A DNA stretch of 64,000 nucleotides. Source: an uncultured Poribacteria bacterium. GTDB taxonomy: Bacteria; Poribacteria; WGA-4E; WGA-3G. The DNA is taken from contig OX638316.1 in NCBI GenBank assembly GCA_951812525.1, positions 4,086,506 to 4,150,505 on the forward strand, given 5' to 3'. Position numbers and translations under genes: made by a program. Below the pieces are notes generated by a model. That model searched no databases. It was not told the origin of the DNA and saw nothing but the letters and a program-made list of their open reading frames with translations. Positions 1-8,197 of the stretch are shown here, piece by piece; within the stretch, counting starts at the first letter, position 1; every line of letters starts with the position of its first letter.

Positions 1-153
1 GATAGTGGACACTTGCAAAATAAAATCGGTTGGGTTCCAGAAGGTTACACGGAGGAAAATGATTATCTCCCCGATCTCATTTTCACAGCAAAAATTGAGC
101 CGAGTAGACAACAAAAATTGATTCAGTGGGGACACATCAAAGGTCTCTATTAA
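1..153 (+). CDS. C-terminal fragment of unknown protein with WG tail
   Basis: The frame is open from base 1 for 50 codons and closes with TAA at 151-153, so the gene starts outside the window. The last residues read KLIQWGHIKGLY. This resembles the tails of secreted proteins later in the window, for example KITTTWGRLKTQR at the end of the LamG gene at 6915: a Lys-hydrophobic pair, then Trp-Gly, two residues and Lys. The other 38 residues show no domain I recognise, so no function is proposed. The tail match is suggestive only, because it lacks the Thr run of the better members. Confidence 0.6.
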   Translation, partial: DSGHLQNKIGWVPEGYTEENDYLPDLIFTAKIEPSRQQKLIQWGHIKGLY

Positions 154-230
154 TGTATTGCTGTAGGATGGGGAGAACACCTCACCCTACGCTCAAGTAG
201 CGCGACGAAATAGATAGCATCGGAGAATTT

Positions 231-413
231 GTGTATTATATCGGAAAGACTTTGGAACTGATGGGGATAGCTTGCTTAGGCGCGGGACTCTACTTAGGTT
301 GCCTTAATCCCTTCGATTACAGTGAATCCAAAGCAATGGGCGTTGAAATGGGCTTCCTGACACTAGGTGTTTTGATTTTCTTTGTCGGAAGACTCATTGA
401 GAAACGTCAATAG
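231..413 (+). CDS. small two-helix membrane protein
   Basis: A 60-residue protein starting with GTG, with a purine-rich CGGAGA about 5 bases upstream. It has two hydrophobic segments (about residues 8-25 and 39-54) joined by a short polar loop, and ends in a charged tail (RLIEKRQ), so it should be a small inner-membrane hairpin protein. The opening YYIGKTLELMG and the closing FFVGRLIE resemble short hypothetical membrane proteins I have seen in several phyla, but no function is known to me. It stands alone between a plus-strand gene end and a convergent minus-strand gene. Confidence 0.6.
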   Translation: MYYIGKTLELMGIACLGAGLYLGCLNPFDYSESKAMGVEMGFLTLGVLIFFVGRLIEKRQ

Positions 414-454
414 GGTTGCAGGTTGCGCAGACGCGTTGAATCTCTGACCTGTCC

Positions 455-1345
455 CTATGATGTAGGTATAATCGCAATCCCTTGTTCCCCGGCAGTAGAA
501 TAAAGTAGCCACGTTTTCCCATCCTCACAATAGATAGCCGGATCACGGAGCTCATGCACACGCTCCCGATCTAATCCTCCCGTTGACCGCTTAATCGGCA
601 GGTCCACACCCTCAAAATCGTATTTCGGCGCGATAACCTCTATCGGGTCAGATGGATGCCAGTCATTCCAATCGTCTGTTAACTGGACAGTGCTTTTTCG
701 GATACGTTCTGGACTATCCCCATACAGTGAATAATAGACCGTTAAAGTATCGCCTTCCAAGAGATTCGCTGTGTGGCGCGGGAAGCCGGTATTGTTTGTA
801 GGCGACTTACGGTGAAAGAGGGGTGTGTCTCGCTCAATGAACGACGCTGTCCACTCTGGCGTTTCGGCACGACTGACCCACCCGTGATATGTCGCATAGG
901 GGTGTCCTTGCCACCAAAAGACGCGAAAATAGGCACCATTTCGTTTATCCAGCACATCGGAAGCCGTGTAATTCACACCATCGGTAGAGGTAGCCCAACA
1001 GGATGCCTGTCCTCCACCGTAATTTCCGTGGAAATACATAAAGAAACGGCGGTTCTCTTCATCTATGTGTACGTCCGGCGAGGCAATGTGGTCGCACCCT
1101 CGAAAGACAGTATTGTCCCGATGCAATGCGCCCGGACGATGCACGGTGTAAGGACCCTCAATCGCATCCGCATAAGCCAGTCGGATATAGGCACCGCGGT
1201 GATGTGCGAAGTAGAGATAATATTTCCCTAAGGGATTATCGACCCATTCTGGCACCCGAATAAGTGAAGGTCCGTTGATATTGGAAAATCCGTGCTCTCT
1301 GTCAAGTTCAGGCATTTCTGGATGAATCAACAATGTACGTTCCAT
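455..1345 (-). CDS. GH43-like five-bladed beta-propeller protein
   Basis: A 296-residue protein with no clear signal peptide. Segments such as GPSLIRVPEW, YYLYFAHHRG, GCDHIASPDVHID, FFMYFHG and HELRDPAIYCEDGKTWLLYS are typical of the glycoside hydrolase family 43/62/117-like propeller fold, where Asp and Glu on the inner strands line the site. A role in hydrolysing or binding plant- or alga-type polysaccharide is a family-level inference and the substrate is not visible. The start at 1345 is preferred over one 78 bases upstream because it has AGGAGA just upstream and avoids overlapping the preceding gene. It sits 20 bases after a PhyH dioxygenase gene on the same strand and may be co-transcribed with it. 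Confidence 0.75.
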   Translation of the reverse strand: MERTLLIHPEMPELDREHGFSNINGPSLIRVPEWVDNPLGKYYLYFAHHRGAYIRLAYADAIEGPYTVHRPGALHRDNTVFRGCDHIASPDVHIDEENRRFFMYFHGNYGGGQASCWATSTDGVNYTASDVLDKRNGAYFRVFWWQGHPYATYHGWVSRAETPEWTASFIERDTPLFHRKSPTNNTGFPRHTANLLEGDTLTVYYSLYGDSPERIRKSTVQLTDDWNDWHPSDPIEVIAPKYDFEGVDLPIKRSTGGLDRERVHELRDPAIYCEDGKTWLLYSTAGEQGIAIIPTS

Positions 1346-1365
1346 ATTTCTCCTCTTGCCGTTTC

Positions 1366-2196
1366 TTAGTCGTGGGTCTGGAACCGATATACCTCTTGTG
1401 TCTCTTCGGACATGTTCGCCCATATCTCTTCTGGGATCCGACGCGTAAAGATTCCTGGCGCATCAGGGGAATGATGAAACCGTCGGAAATAGACTAACGC
1501 AAGCATAGGTCTAACAATTTGTGTCCGATTCGGCATTGCCCGGTGCCAGCACCGCATATCGCGAACGACGACTGAACCTGCCGGCATTTCTAATTGAAAA
1601 GAGGGTAGGAGTGCTGCGCGTTCCTCCTTGCAAACGTTATATGGGGAATTCCGGACTGCTGGATCATCAATAATGAGATGCGAACCTGGCCATACCTCTG
1701 TTGCACCATTCTCCACTGTAAAATCGACGAGCGGAATATTAACAACAATCGTTGATACAGGTAACGCAAACGGCAATTCAGGGAAGAGTTGACCGGAATC
1801 ACGATGAATCCACTGGGTATCAGAACCGGGAACAGTGGCATTGCATCCATAAGGTAGATATGCGAAAATCTTTTCGCCCATCGCTGCTTTCATAATCGGC
1901 ATTGCGAAGGGACTGTCAATGATGCGCGGATCCATGAAAGGCATTTTTAGCATCGGGTGTTCGCCATTTTGGCTATCCTCTTCATTTTCATTATCAAGTA
2001 CGTTTTGCATAGCGACGTTGAGTCCTGCTATCCAATCACGCGGTAGGACGCTTTCAATGACCACCAATCCTGCTTCGCGCAAGAGGCGGAGCCCAGCATC
2101 AATGCTTTCTGGTGTCAATTTATTTTCAGATCGTTCCTTATCAGAGATTTCCAGTATAGGAATGTTTATCGTTTTTCCTGTAGTTTTCATCTGCAT
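1366..2196 (-). CDS. phytanoyl-CoA dioxygenase (PhyH) family protein
   Basis: A 276-residue Fe(II)/2-oxoglutarate oxygenase of the PhyH family, with a double-stranded beta-helix fold. The facial triad is visible: His131 and Asp133 in WIHRDSGQLFPE and the distal His218 in RCWHRAMPN, followed by an Arg that would hold 2-oxoglutarate. Family members hydroxylate small molecules; the substrate cannot be read from the sequence. Another ATG lies two codons in (2190), and AAGGCAGG fits either start. It lies just upstream of the GH43-like gene. It is one of five PhyH-type genes here, an expansion typical of Poribacteria-like genomes. Confidence 0.88.
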   Translation of the reverse strand: MQMKTTGKTINIPILEISDKERSENKLTPESIDAGLRLLREAGLVVIESVLPRDWIAGLNVAMQNVLDNENEEDSQNGEHPMLKMPFMDPRIIDSPFAMPIMKAAMGEKIFAYLPYGCNATVPGSDTQWIHRDSGQLFPELPFALPVSTIVVNIPLVDFTVENGATEVWPGSHLIIDDPAVRNSPYNVCKEERAALLPSFQLEMPAGSVVVRDMRCWHRAMPNRTQIVRPMLALVYFRRFHHSPDAPGIFTRRIPEEIWANMSEETQEVYRFQTHD

Positions 2197-2297
2197 ACCT
2201 GCCTTTCTGACCCGTTTTAAGGAAGTTCAGTGCCGACCAAACCGTTTGACGAACTTCGGCACATATCTACTGCATGCTGTACTGTATCGGTAGTTTT

Positions 2298-3275
2298 TTA
2301 AAATGGAAGCGGAATGCCAACGCGTTCAGCAACTATTTTCAACTGCTCCTGATGTTCTTCACCAACCGGGATGCCAATTTCAGTCCATTCCCGTTCGCGC
2401 TCCCATTCCAATCCTCCGGGCAGATCCGATCGGTCATAACCCGGTGCCGGTTGCATCTGTCGTGCATCGTGGATATGTTGGTCGATCTCCGCTTTATACT
2501 CCTCAATCGGTCGGAACCGGGAAATGTCAATCGCTGCAATGAAAGCACCTTGATTGGCACCCTCCCAGATTGTTGGTGGATCCGGGGGCTTATCGAATAG
2601 CCAGATGCCAGCCATAAACCCACCGAGTGCATGACTCACATGACTCAAGCCCAACATCTTGAAGAACGCACCGGGACTCTGTTCAAACGCCTGTTCCAAC
2701 GGCAGCCGGGTATCAATGCCGGTTGCCATATCGACGATTATAGGGGGCTGGTTGCCCGCTGGAATCGCAAAACTCATCGGCGAAGCTCCAGTTGCGGTGG
2801 CAATTGCCCCGTCAGGACTGTGTCGAAAACGGTGGCAAGAGACCGCAAATCCGGCGCAATCCGCTTCAAGCGCGAGCCGTGAATACTTACCAGCACTCCC
2901 AAAGTGGAAGTGATTCCGACTCGTTGCGGCACCGAGTCCAAGCTCTTTGGCTTTTTTGACTGCTGCCTTCGCAGCATAATACGAGGCAAAATGTCCCATA
3001 CCGCCATCGCCATCGTAAACCGCCGTCGTCGGGGATTCATCAATACAGCGGACGTTTGGACGTGGATTTACTTTACCGTCAAGCATCATCCCCACATAAC
3101 CCGGTGTTTGACGCGTGCCATGGCTGAACACACCACGTAGGTCAGTGAGAACTAGCAGGTGTGCAATATGCGCAGCGTCCTCCGCCGAGGCACCTGCTTT
3201 TTGGAAAACTTCACTGACGAAGCCTCGCATTACATCTGGCATAACGCGGATAAATTCTTTTGGAACTACATTCAT
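2298..3275 (-). CDS. malate/L-lactate dehydrogenase family (Ldh_2) oxidoreductase
   Basis: A 325-residue NAD(P)-dependent dehydrogenase of the Ldh_2/malate-ureidoglycolate dehydrogenase family, unrelated to classical MDH. The N-terminal helices lead to FSHGTRQTPGY, containing the family catalytic His. SRNHFHFGSAG is the conserved cofactor/substrate loop, and GASPMSFAIP and PIIVDMATG follow as in the family. Length matches the usual 330-360 residues. It would oxidise a 2-hydroxy acid; the substrate is not evident. It is the first gene of the minus-strand group with PhyH and the GH43-like gene, about 100 bases from PhyH. Confidence 0.85.
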   Translation of the reverse strand: MNVVPKEFIRVMPDVMRGFVSEVFQKAGASAEDAAHIAHLLVLTDLRGVFSHGTRQTPGYVGMMLDGKVNPRPNVRCIDESPTTAVYDGDGGMGHFASYYAAKAAVKKAKELGLGAATSRNHFHFGSAGKYSRLALEADCAGFAVSCHRFRHSPDGAIATATGASPMSFAIPAGNQPPIIVDMATGIDTRLPLEQAFEQSPGAFFKMLGLSHVSHALGGFMAGIWLFDKPPDPPTIWEGANQGAFIAAIDISRFRPIEEYKAEIDQHIHDARQMQPAPGYDRSDLPGGLEWEREREWTEIGIPVGEEHQEQLKIVAERVGIPLPF

Positions 3276-3322
3276 ATTTTCAGAGCTCTTATGTAAGATA
3301 ACCCAAGTTGTTACCTTTGTAG

Positions 3323-3399
3323 CACAATCTGTTGGATTGTGGCTTGTGTATGGTACCCATCAACTATGTTGCGTTTGGCATCCACAAACTAACAGTTTG
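3323..3399. repeat. two short hairpins of the CAAAC-taaca-GTTTG family
   Basis: 3323-3341 is CACAATC-loop-GATTGTG and 3385-3399 is CAAAC-loop-GTTTG. Very similar hairpins occur at 42090-42108 and 43277-43297, and a half copy follows the IS at 44507. They are small dispersed palindromes of unknown role. Confidence 0.55.
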
Positions 3400-3507
3400 C
3401 GGGACAAAAACGCTATAAATCTATCTCTAAGGAAATCTGATTTGCTGACTGATTTTGAAAGTATAACTTAATCCGTGAAGTAGGTCAAGGTTCATTCTCC
3501 AGGTAAT

Positions 3508-3657
3508 AGGGTCATTTAGTTTATATATTTACTTTATATTTGTGATCATATTTCACGCTTTTTTACTCCTACAACCCGGTAGGCACGGTTTCCTAACCGT
3601 GCTGGAACCGAGAAAAGAGATTCTGAACCACATAAATTCTTAAAACTAAATGACCCT
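3508..3657. repeat. MITE-like element, AGGGTCATTTAGTTT termini
   Basis: The left end AGGGTCATTTAGTTT is mirrored by AAACTAAATGACCCT at the right end, about 150 bp apart, with no coding capacity between. A second element with almost the same ends lies at 63215-63397, and a variant right end is at 43521-43578. This fits a non-autonomous miniature transposon family; the mobilising enzyme is not identified. Confidence 0.6.
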
Positions 3658-3734
3658 AACACCAGTTACGGGTCTATTCCTTTATTTCTGGGGTCGTGCT
3701 ATACTGCCCGAAAAACTACAATTTAGGTGACTCC

Positions 3735-4256
3735 ATGAAATTGTTTCTCTTTTCACTACTTCTCATTGTGTTTAGCGCGATGCTGCTCGGTTGTGCTGAT
3801 GATAAATTAAATGTTGTGCTTGACCAGTTAGATCGACCTACTTATGAAGTTGTTGACGATGCTGCACTCTGTTACAATCATTTTGAGAGCGACCTTATAT
3901 CTTACTATATTGCCTTAGATAGGCTCTGCGTGGATTTGCTGGTAACTGGAAAGACGCTGGAAGAGTTAACCCTTGATACGACCGTTTCTGCGATCATAGC
4001 CGATACCGACACATATCACGGTGAATATGTTGAGCTTGAGGCGTTTGTGATATTCAAGAACGATGAAGGTATGGTAATTGCGGATGTAAACAACGACCTC
4101 ACCAATGATGTACTTACAGTCATTGAATATAGCACAGAATATATTGACAGTCTCACGCAGGGCAATAAGTATACGTTCATGATTCAAGTTTGGATCACTG
4201 AAAACGTCAACGGTGGTCGGCTTGTTGCTGAGCCTACAGCGTTAGATAACATGTGA
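3735..4256 (+). CDS. small lipoprotein, possible OB-fold
   Basis: A 173-residue protein beginning MKLFLFSLLLIVF, a signal peptide ending in the lipobox MLLGC, so it should be lipidated on Cys and anchored in a membrane facing the periplasm. The mature part ends with a beta-rich stretch (TVSAIIADT, EYVELEAFVIFK, KYTFMIQVWITE, GRLVAEPTAL) that resembles small OB-fold domains of the tRNA_anti-like type; this is a guess from strand pattern. The ATG at 3735 is chosen because AGGTGA sits 5-6 bases upstream and the signal peptide starts there. No operon partner is evident. Confidence 0.7.
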   Translation: MKLFLFSLLLIVFSAMLLGCADDKLNVVLDQLDRPTYEVVDDAALCYNHFESDLISYYIALDRLCVDLLVTGKTLEELTLDTTVSAIIADTDTYHGEYVELEAFVIFKNDEGMVIADVNNDLTNDVLTVIEYSTEYIDSLTQGNKYTFMIQVWITENVNGGRLVAEPTALDNM

Positions 4257-4476
4257 TTTACGTCCGTCATTATAGATGAATCTGAAGTTTAGATCCTTAT
4301 GAATGTTGAAAATCGCGCTATCTTAATGAGCGAATTTCCAAGCCAAAACTACTTAGTGCGAAAAATTGTTGTTTTCTGCCACGAATTTGTATAGAATAAA
4401 GAAAATAACATAGGCTTGCAGACAGCAGGCTATCAAGTGATATTAATCTCAAACGGCATTACACGCAAAGGAGCGA

Positions 4477-5268
4477 ATGATGACCCCTGAAGTCGCATTA
4501 CAAAAACGGGAGCAGATGATTGAAGAGGGGTTCTGCATTGTTGACGATGTTTTGACAGAAGAGTTCTTGCAGGAGCTTCGAGACGAGTCAGAACGGCTTA
4601 TCGCAGGACACGTGGAACCGGAGGATGTCATCTATCAAGGACAGCACGTCAACGTCCGCGGTGAAGATAACCCGCATATTCAAAAATTGCTGGAATGGCA
4701 ACCATCACGTGATGCTCTTGAACAGATCGGGTTCGGAGATTTCACAACATCCGGCGGGATCATTATTCTGACGAAGGAATCCGAGGGACCCCCACTTTAT
4801 TGGCACCAAGATTGGATGCGCTGGAACGATCCACTCAGCTGCACGCCGTGGCCGCAGACGATTTTTCTTAATTACTATCTCACCGATACATCGCGGGAAA
4901 ATGGTTGTTTAAAGGTTATTCCTGGCACACACCGCAAGCGCATCGACTTACACGACATATTAGTGCCTGCGCATGAACAAGGTGCCCGGTTCATTGATGA
5001 GGACCATCCCATCATGTTCAGTGACCATCCGGATCAGGTAGATGTCTCCGCGAAAGCCGGTTCATTGGTAATGGCAGATGCCCGAATCTTACACTCTGCC
5101 CACCAAAACTACACCGATGTGCGACGCACGCTTATTCTCGCATGGCACAGTCGTCCGAATACGATACCCGACTATTGGGATCGCGAAATTCCAGAGGTCA
5201 TTGCGAATCGGGATGAAAATGCGGAGTATCCAATGTCTCGTATTCCTGGTGATTTTTTACAGCCATAA
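4477..5268 (+). CDS. phytanoyl-CoA dioxygenase (PhyH) family protein
   Basis: A 263-residue Fe(II)/2-oxoglutarate oxygenase. His110 and Asp112 in YWHQDWMRW form the HxD pair; His206 in RILHSAHQN is the distal ligand; the Arg pair in DVRRTLIL would bind the 2-oxoglutarate carboxylate. Two ATGs are adjacent (4477 and 4480) and AAGGAG is nearer to ideal spacing for the second. It opens a tight plus-strand run: SDR 13 bases later, then a second PhyH-like gene, LamG, GNAT and a membrane protein. This suggests a shared pathway that oxidises a hydroxylated or methyl-branched substrate, but the substrate is unknown. Confidence 0.88.
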   Translation: MMTPEVALQKREQMIEEGFCIVDDVLTEEFLQELRDESERLIAGHVEPEDVIYQGQHVNVRGEDNPHIQKLLEWQPSRDALEQIGFGDFTTSGGIIILTKESEGPPLYWHQDWMRWNDPLSCTPWPQTIFLNYYLTDTSRENGCLKVIPGTHRKRIDLHDILVPAHEQGARFIDEDHPIMFSDHPDQVDVSAKAGSLVMADARILHSAHQNYTDVRRTLILAWHSRPNTIPDYWDREIPEVIANRDENAEYPMSRIPGDFLQP

Positions 5269-5281
5269 GACAGAGGTTAAA

Positions 5282-6040
5282 ATGATTCCGATTGATCTCA
5301 GCAAGAAAGTGGCGGTCATTACAGGCGGTTCAGGCGCATTAGGACGAGTGATGGCAAGAACCTTGGCACAAGCCGGGGCGGATATCGCCATCTGCTTCTA
5401 CCGTGATAAAGAGACAGCACTCCGTCTACAAGATGAAATCACGGCGAGGGGTGTGCAAGCGATAACTGTGCAAGCAGATGTTACGAACCAAGATTCGATA
5501 AACAGTATGCGTGATGTCGTTTTGGAGAAGTTAGGTGCTGCAGATATCATCGTTAACAATGCTGTTATTCAGTATGCTTGGACTTCCGTTTTAGAGCAGT
5601 CTCCAGAAGACTACGAAAGTCAGTTTCAGTCGTGTGTCCTGCATAACGTATATATGGCACAAGCCTTTGTGCCGAGAATGATTGAATCAGGTTGGGGACG
5701 TGTTATTAGCATTAATACCGAATGCTCGATGCAAAACTTCCCCAGACAGAGTGCGTATACGTCAGGTAAGCGCGGTATGGACGGCGTACTACGGGTACTT
5801 GCTAAAGAGGTAGGAGAACACGGGATCACTGTCAACCAAGTTGCACCGGGATGGACGATCAGTGAAAAGAGTGAAGCGAGCGCGTCTGACGAACATTATT
5901 GGAGTAATGTACCGATGCAACGCCGAGGCACTGCTCAAGAAATCGCCAATACCGTGCTTTTCCTTGCATCAGATCTCGCCAGCTATATAACGGGTGCATA
6001 TATCCCGGTATGCGGTGGAAATGTGATGCCCACGATTTAA
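5282..6040 (+). CDS. short-chain dehydrogenase/reductase (FabG-like)
   Basis: A 252-residue classical SDR. TGGSGALG at residues 14-21 is the Rossmann nucleotide loop, NNAV at 92-95 is the NNAG-type motif, and Tyr159 with Lys163 form the YxxxK catalytic pair. Thirteen residues before the Tyr, where the catalytic Ser normally sits, there is Thr146 (Ser149 is near), which is unusual. The C-terminal PVCGGNVM is close to the usual V-D-GG end. The start at 5282 was chosen because it has AGAGGTTAA just upstream and avoids about 190 bases of overlap with the PhyH gene. It probably oxidises or reduces the product of a neighbouring dioxygenase. Confidence 0.87.
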   Translation: MIPIDLSKKVAVITGGSGALGRVMARTLAQAGADIAICFYRDKETALRLQDEITARGVQAITVQADVTNQDSINSMRDVVLEKLGAADIIVNNAVIQYAWTSVLEQSPEDYESQFQSCVLHNVYMAQAFVPRMIESGWGRVISINTECSMQNFPRQSAYTSGKRGMDGVLRVLAKEVGEHGITVNQVAPGWTISEKSEASASDEHYWSNVPMQRRGTAQEIANTVLFLASDLASYITGAYIPVCGGNVMPTI

Positions 6041-6053
6041 TATCGAGGTGAAT

Positions 6054-6890
6054 ATGGAACGACATAAACTTCAGTATGAAGTCCTGAACCAGCACAATCC
6101 GAACGCCGAAACCGGGCAAACTTGGGAAGTGGAAGTACATGCCACTCCAGAAGAGTTGCAAACATTTGCCGAGACGGGTTACCTCGTTCGTGAAGGACTT
6201 TTTCAAGGTGAATCCCTCCAAAAGTTACGTGATGCGCTTGAACATCTGGAAGAACGGGAATGGGAAAAACGAGACAGTGCTATCGCTGGCAAGAAAGGTT
6301 GGGGTTTCATTCCCCGTCATCTGATGGACAAGGATGAAACATTTTTAGAACTTCTGAAGTTTCAACCAACCTTATCAATTGCGCGTGCGATGATGGGACC
6401 GCTCGTACGCTTGCGCGGTTTGAGTGCGCGTATTACTTATCCGGGTGAAGATCGGGAACAGCAAACACCGTGGCACCAACACATGCGGGTAATATCTAAT
6501 CCGATCCCACCGTGGTTCTCGCGTCCACACTGTATCGACTGTCTCATCTATCTCGACGATCTGAACGAAGACACCGGGGCAGTTGCAGTTGTGCCAAACT
6601 CACACAACTGGTTAGACAAGGCAACACCGAATAGTTACGAACCGATGGAAGGTGAGGTAGAACTACGTGTAAAAGCCGGTGGTGGTGTCCTGATTCATGG
6701 CAACTTATGGCATCGGGGTTTACCCACACTAAATGCTAAACGTAGAATGTTGATTTTGAGTTATACGCCGACATGGCTGCGAAAATCGCCACACGGTGGG
6801 GCACAACCTGAAGACGGGTTAACCCACTCTTTTCTTGAGGATGCAGATCAGGAGGAACGGATGCTATTGGGCGTAGGTGGATATTCCTAA
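6054..6890 (+). CDS. PhyH-like protein with HxH in place of HxD
   Basis: A 278-residue protein with the PhyH fold. The metal motif reads TPWHQHMRV: His141 and His143, where the family has HxD or HxE. The distal His220 is in NLWHRGLP and the 2-oxoglutarate Arg follows in KRRMLIL. The substitution could change metal binding or chemistry (non-haem halogenases, for instance, lose this acid). The ATG at 6054 is preferred over the in-frame GTG at 6048 because GAGG lies 5 bases upstream of it. It is 13 bases after the SDR and 24 before a LamG gene. Confidence 0.8.
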   Translation: MERHKLQYEVLNQHNPNAETGQTWEVEVHATPEELQTFAETGYLVREGLFQGESLQKLRDALEHLEEREWEKRDSAIAGKKGWGFIPRHLMDKDETFLELLKFQPTLSIARAMMGPLVRLRGLSARITYPGEDREQQTPWHQHMRVISNPIPPWFSRPHCIDCLIYLDDLNEDTGAVAVVPNSHNWLDKATPNSYEPMEGEVELRVKAGGGVLIHGNLWHRGLPTLNAKRRMLILSYTPTWLRKSPHGGAQPEDGLTHSFLEDADQEERMLLGVGGYS

Positions 6891-6914
6891 AATTAGACCC
6901 TAGGAGAAATACCG

Positions 6915-7664
6915 ATGAAAATTTCTTTATCCTTGGTGACTTTATTTTCTATTTTTGCGATATGCTTGCCTATTTCTGCACAACATCCAGATGCCGTTGG
7001 TATCTGGCTTTTTGATGAAGGCACAGGTGACGAAGCTGCTGATAGTTCTGGACACGAACATACGGCGAGTGTTGCTGCTGGGAAACTGGAATGGGTTGAT
7101 GGCAAATTCGGTAAGGCTGTCGGTTTTAAACCTGGCACCTATATGGAGGTAGAGCACACAGACACATTGAATCTCACAACGTTCACGGTGGCGGCGTGGG
7201 TAAAATTCCTGAGCGACACCGGTGGCGGTGAGCAGAACATAGCCTACAAACAGGTTGGGGACGACCGAAAGACACGAAATTATACACTGAAGATGTGGGG
7301 CGGTAAAATCTATGGCATTTTTGCCAGCAACGGAAACACAGATGCCGTTGAGTTGGAGAGCGCGACCAATGTTGTTGACGAAAAGTGGCATCACGTTGCA
7401 ATTGTTTATGATAAAAAAGCCTTCAAGTTATACGTTAACGGCAAAGAGGAAGCTTCTGGCGACTACGCGAAAGATCCCGAAACGAACGATGTGCCACTCC
7501 GAATCGGCAACGGTATAGACGGCTTAATTGACGAACTTCAGATTCTGAGCGTTCCCCTCTCGGCAGATGAGATTCGACAGGATATGAATGACGGTATACA
7601 ACTTCCCGTTGAACCGGCAGGTAAAATTACCACGACATGGGGTAGACTCAAAACACAACGATAG
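6915..7664 (+). CDS. secreted LamG-domain protein with WG C-terminal tail
   Basis: A 249-residue protein with a signal peptide (residues 1-22, ending ISA-Q). The mature part is one concanavalin-like LamG/laminin-G-3 jelly roll: GIWLFDEGTG, AADSSG, YMEVEHTDTLNL, FTVAAWVK, WHHVAIVYD, LYVNGKE, IGNGIDGLIDEL. Such domains bind glycans or proteins; the ligand is unknown. It ends EPAGKITTTWGRLKTQR, a tail shared with five or more other exported proteins here. The gene is inside the PhyH-SDR run, with the GNAT gene 20 bases downstream. Confidence 0.87.
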   Translation: MKISLSLVTLFSIFAICLPISAQHPDAVGIWLFDEGTGDEAADSSGHEHTASVAAGKLEWVDGKFGKAVGFKPGTYMEVEHTDTLNLTTFTVAAWVKFLSDTGGGEQNIAYKQVGDDRKTRNYTLKMWGGKIYGIFASNGNTDAVELESATNVVDEKWHHVAIVYDKKAFKLYVNGKEEASGDYAKDPETNDVPLRIGNGIDGLIDELQILSVPLSADEIRQDMNDGIQLPVEPAGKITTTWGRLKTQR

Positions 7665-7684
7665 GAAGGTCCTCTCACGGAAAA

Positions 7685-8197
7685 ATGGAAGTCATCATTA
7701 GAAAAGCGATTCCGAATGATGCCAAAGCCGTTGCGTTAGTACTTAACTCGGTTATCCTCGAAGGGAGATATACTGCGTTTACGTCCACTTTCACAGAAGA
7801 TGACGAGCGCACTTTTATCGCAGGATTATGCGAACGGAGTGCGATGTTTGCCGCCGAGGTGGACCATAAGATCGTCGGGATCCAAGTTATCGAACCAGAT
7901 GGCTTGGCACGTTATACCGATTCGATGCAGCATATTGCAACAATCGGGACATGGATAGATGCGAATTTTCGCGGGCATAAGATTGGGCACTCGCTCGCTG
8001 AAGCGTCTTTCACATTTGCCAAGGCGCATAACTACGAGAAAATATCCATCCAAGTTATAGCTGACAATACGCGAGCCTTGCGATTTTATGGCAACCTCGG
8101 CTTTGAAGAAATCGGGGTCGCCAAAAAACATGTGAAATTTGAGGATAGATTCTGTGATGTATGCTATTTGGAAAAATTCCTAACAGATGACCCCTAA
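7685..8197 (+). CDS. GNAT family N-acetyltransferase
   Basis: A 170-residue acetyl-CoA-dependent acyltransferase. It opens with VIIRKAIPNDA (the usual beta1-alpha1 start). GTWIDANFRGHKIGHSLAEASF carries the R/Q-x-x-G-x-G/A-type pyrophosphate loop in the form RGHKIG, and NTRALRFYGNLGFEEIG is the typical C-terminal N-x-x-A-x-x-F-Y-x-x-x-G-F motif. The acceptor is unknown; the phosphinothricin-acetyltransferase-like look is only general. Its last 11 bases overlap the start of the next gene, which implies translational coupling. Confidence 0.86.
   Translation: MEVIIRKAIPNDAKAVALVLNSVILEGRYTAFTSTFTEDDERTFIAGLCERSAMFAAEVDHKIVGIQVIEPDGLARYTDSMQHIATIGTWIDANFRGHKIGHSLAEASFTFAKAHNYEKISIQVIADNTRALRFYGNLGFEEIGVAKKHVKFEDRFCDVCYLEKFLTDDP

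Larger units (their letters stand above)
3276..3734. other. intergenic region with IS-end-like sequence and repeats
   Basis: No gene is seen. Bases 3300-3321 match the transposase-3'-side end of the 923-bp IS982-family element found at 43584 and 47020 (11 of 11 at AACCCAAGTTG, then near-identity), so this may be a solo IS end. Two small hairpins follow (3323-3341 and 3385-3399), then a roughly 150-bp inverted-repeat element (3508-3657). The lipoprotein gene starts after it. Confidence 0.5.

Noticed and set aside
773-1231. 152-residue plus-strand frame opposite the GH43-like gene
   Set aside because: It is antisense to a well supported gene with conserved motifs and has no recognisable features.
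5078-5281. N-terminal extension of the SDR by 68 codons
   Set aside because: It lies within the PhyH gene in another frame; SDR homology and a ribosome-binding site begin at 5282.
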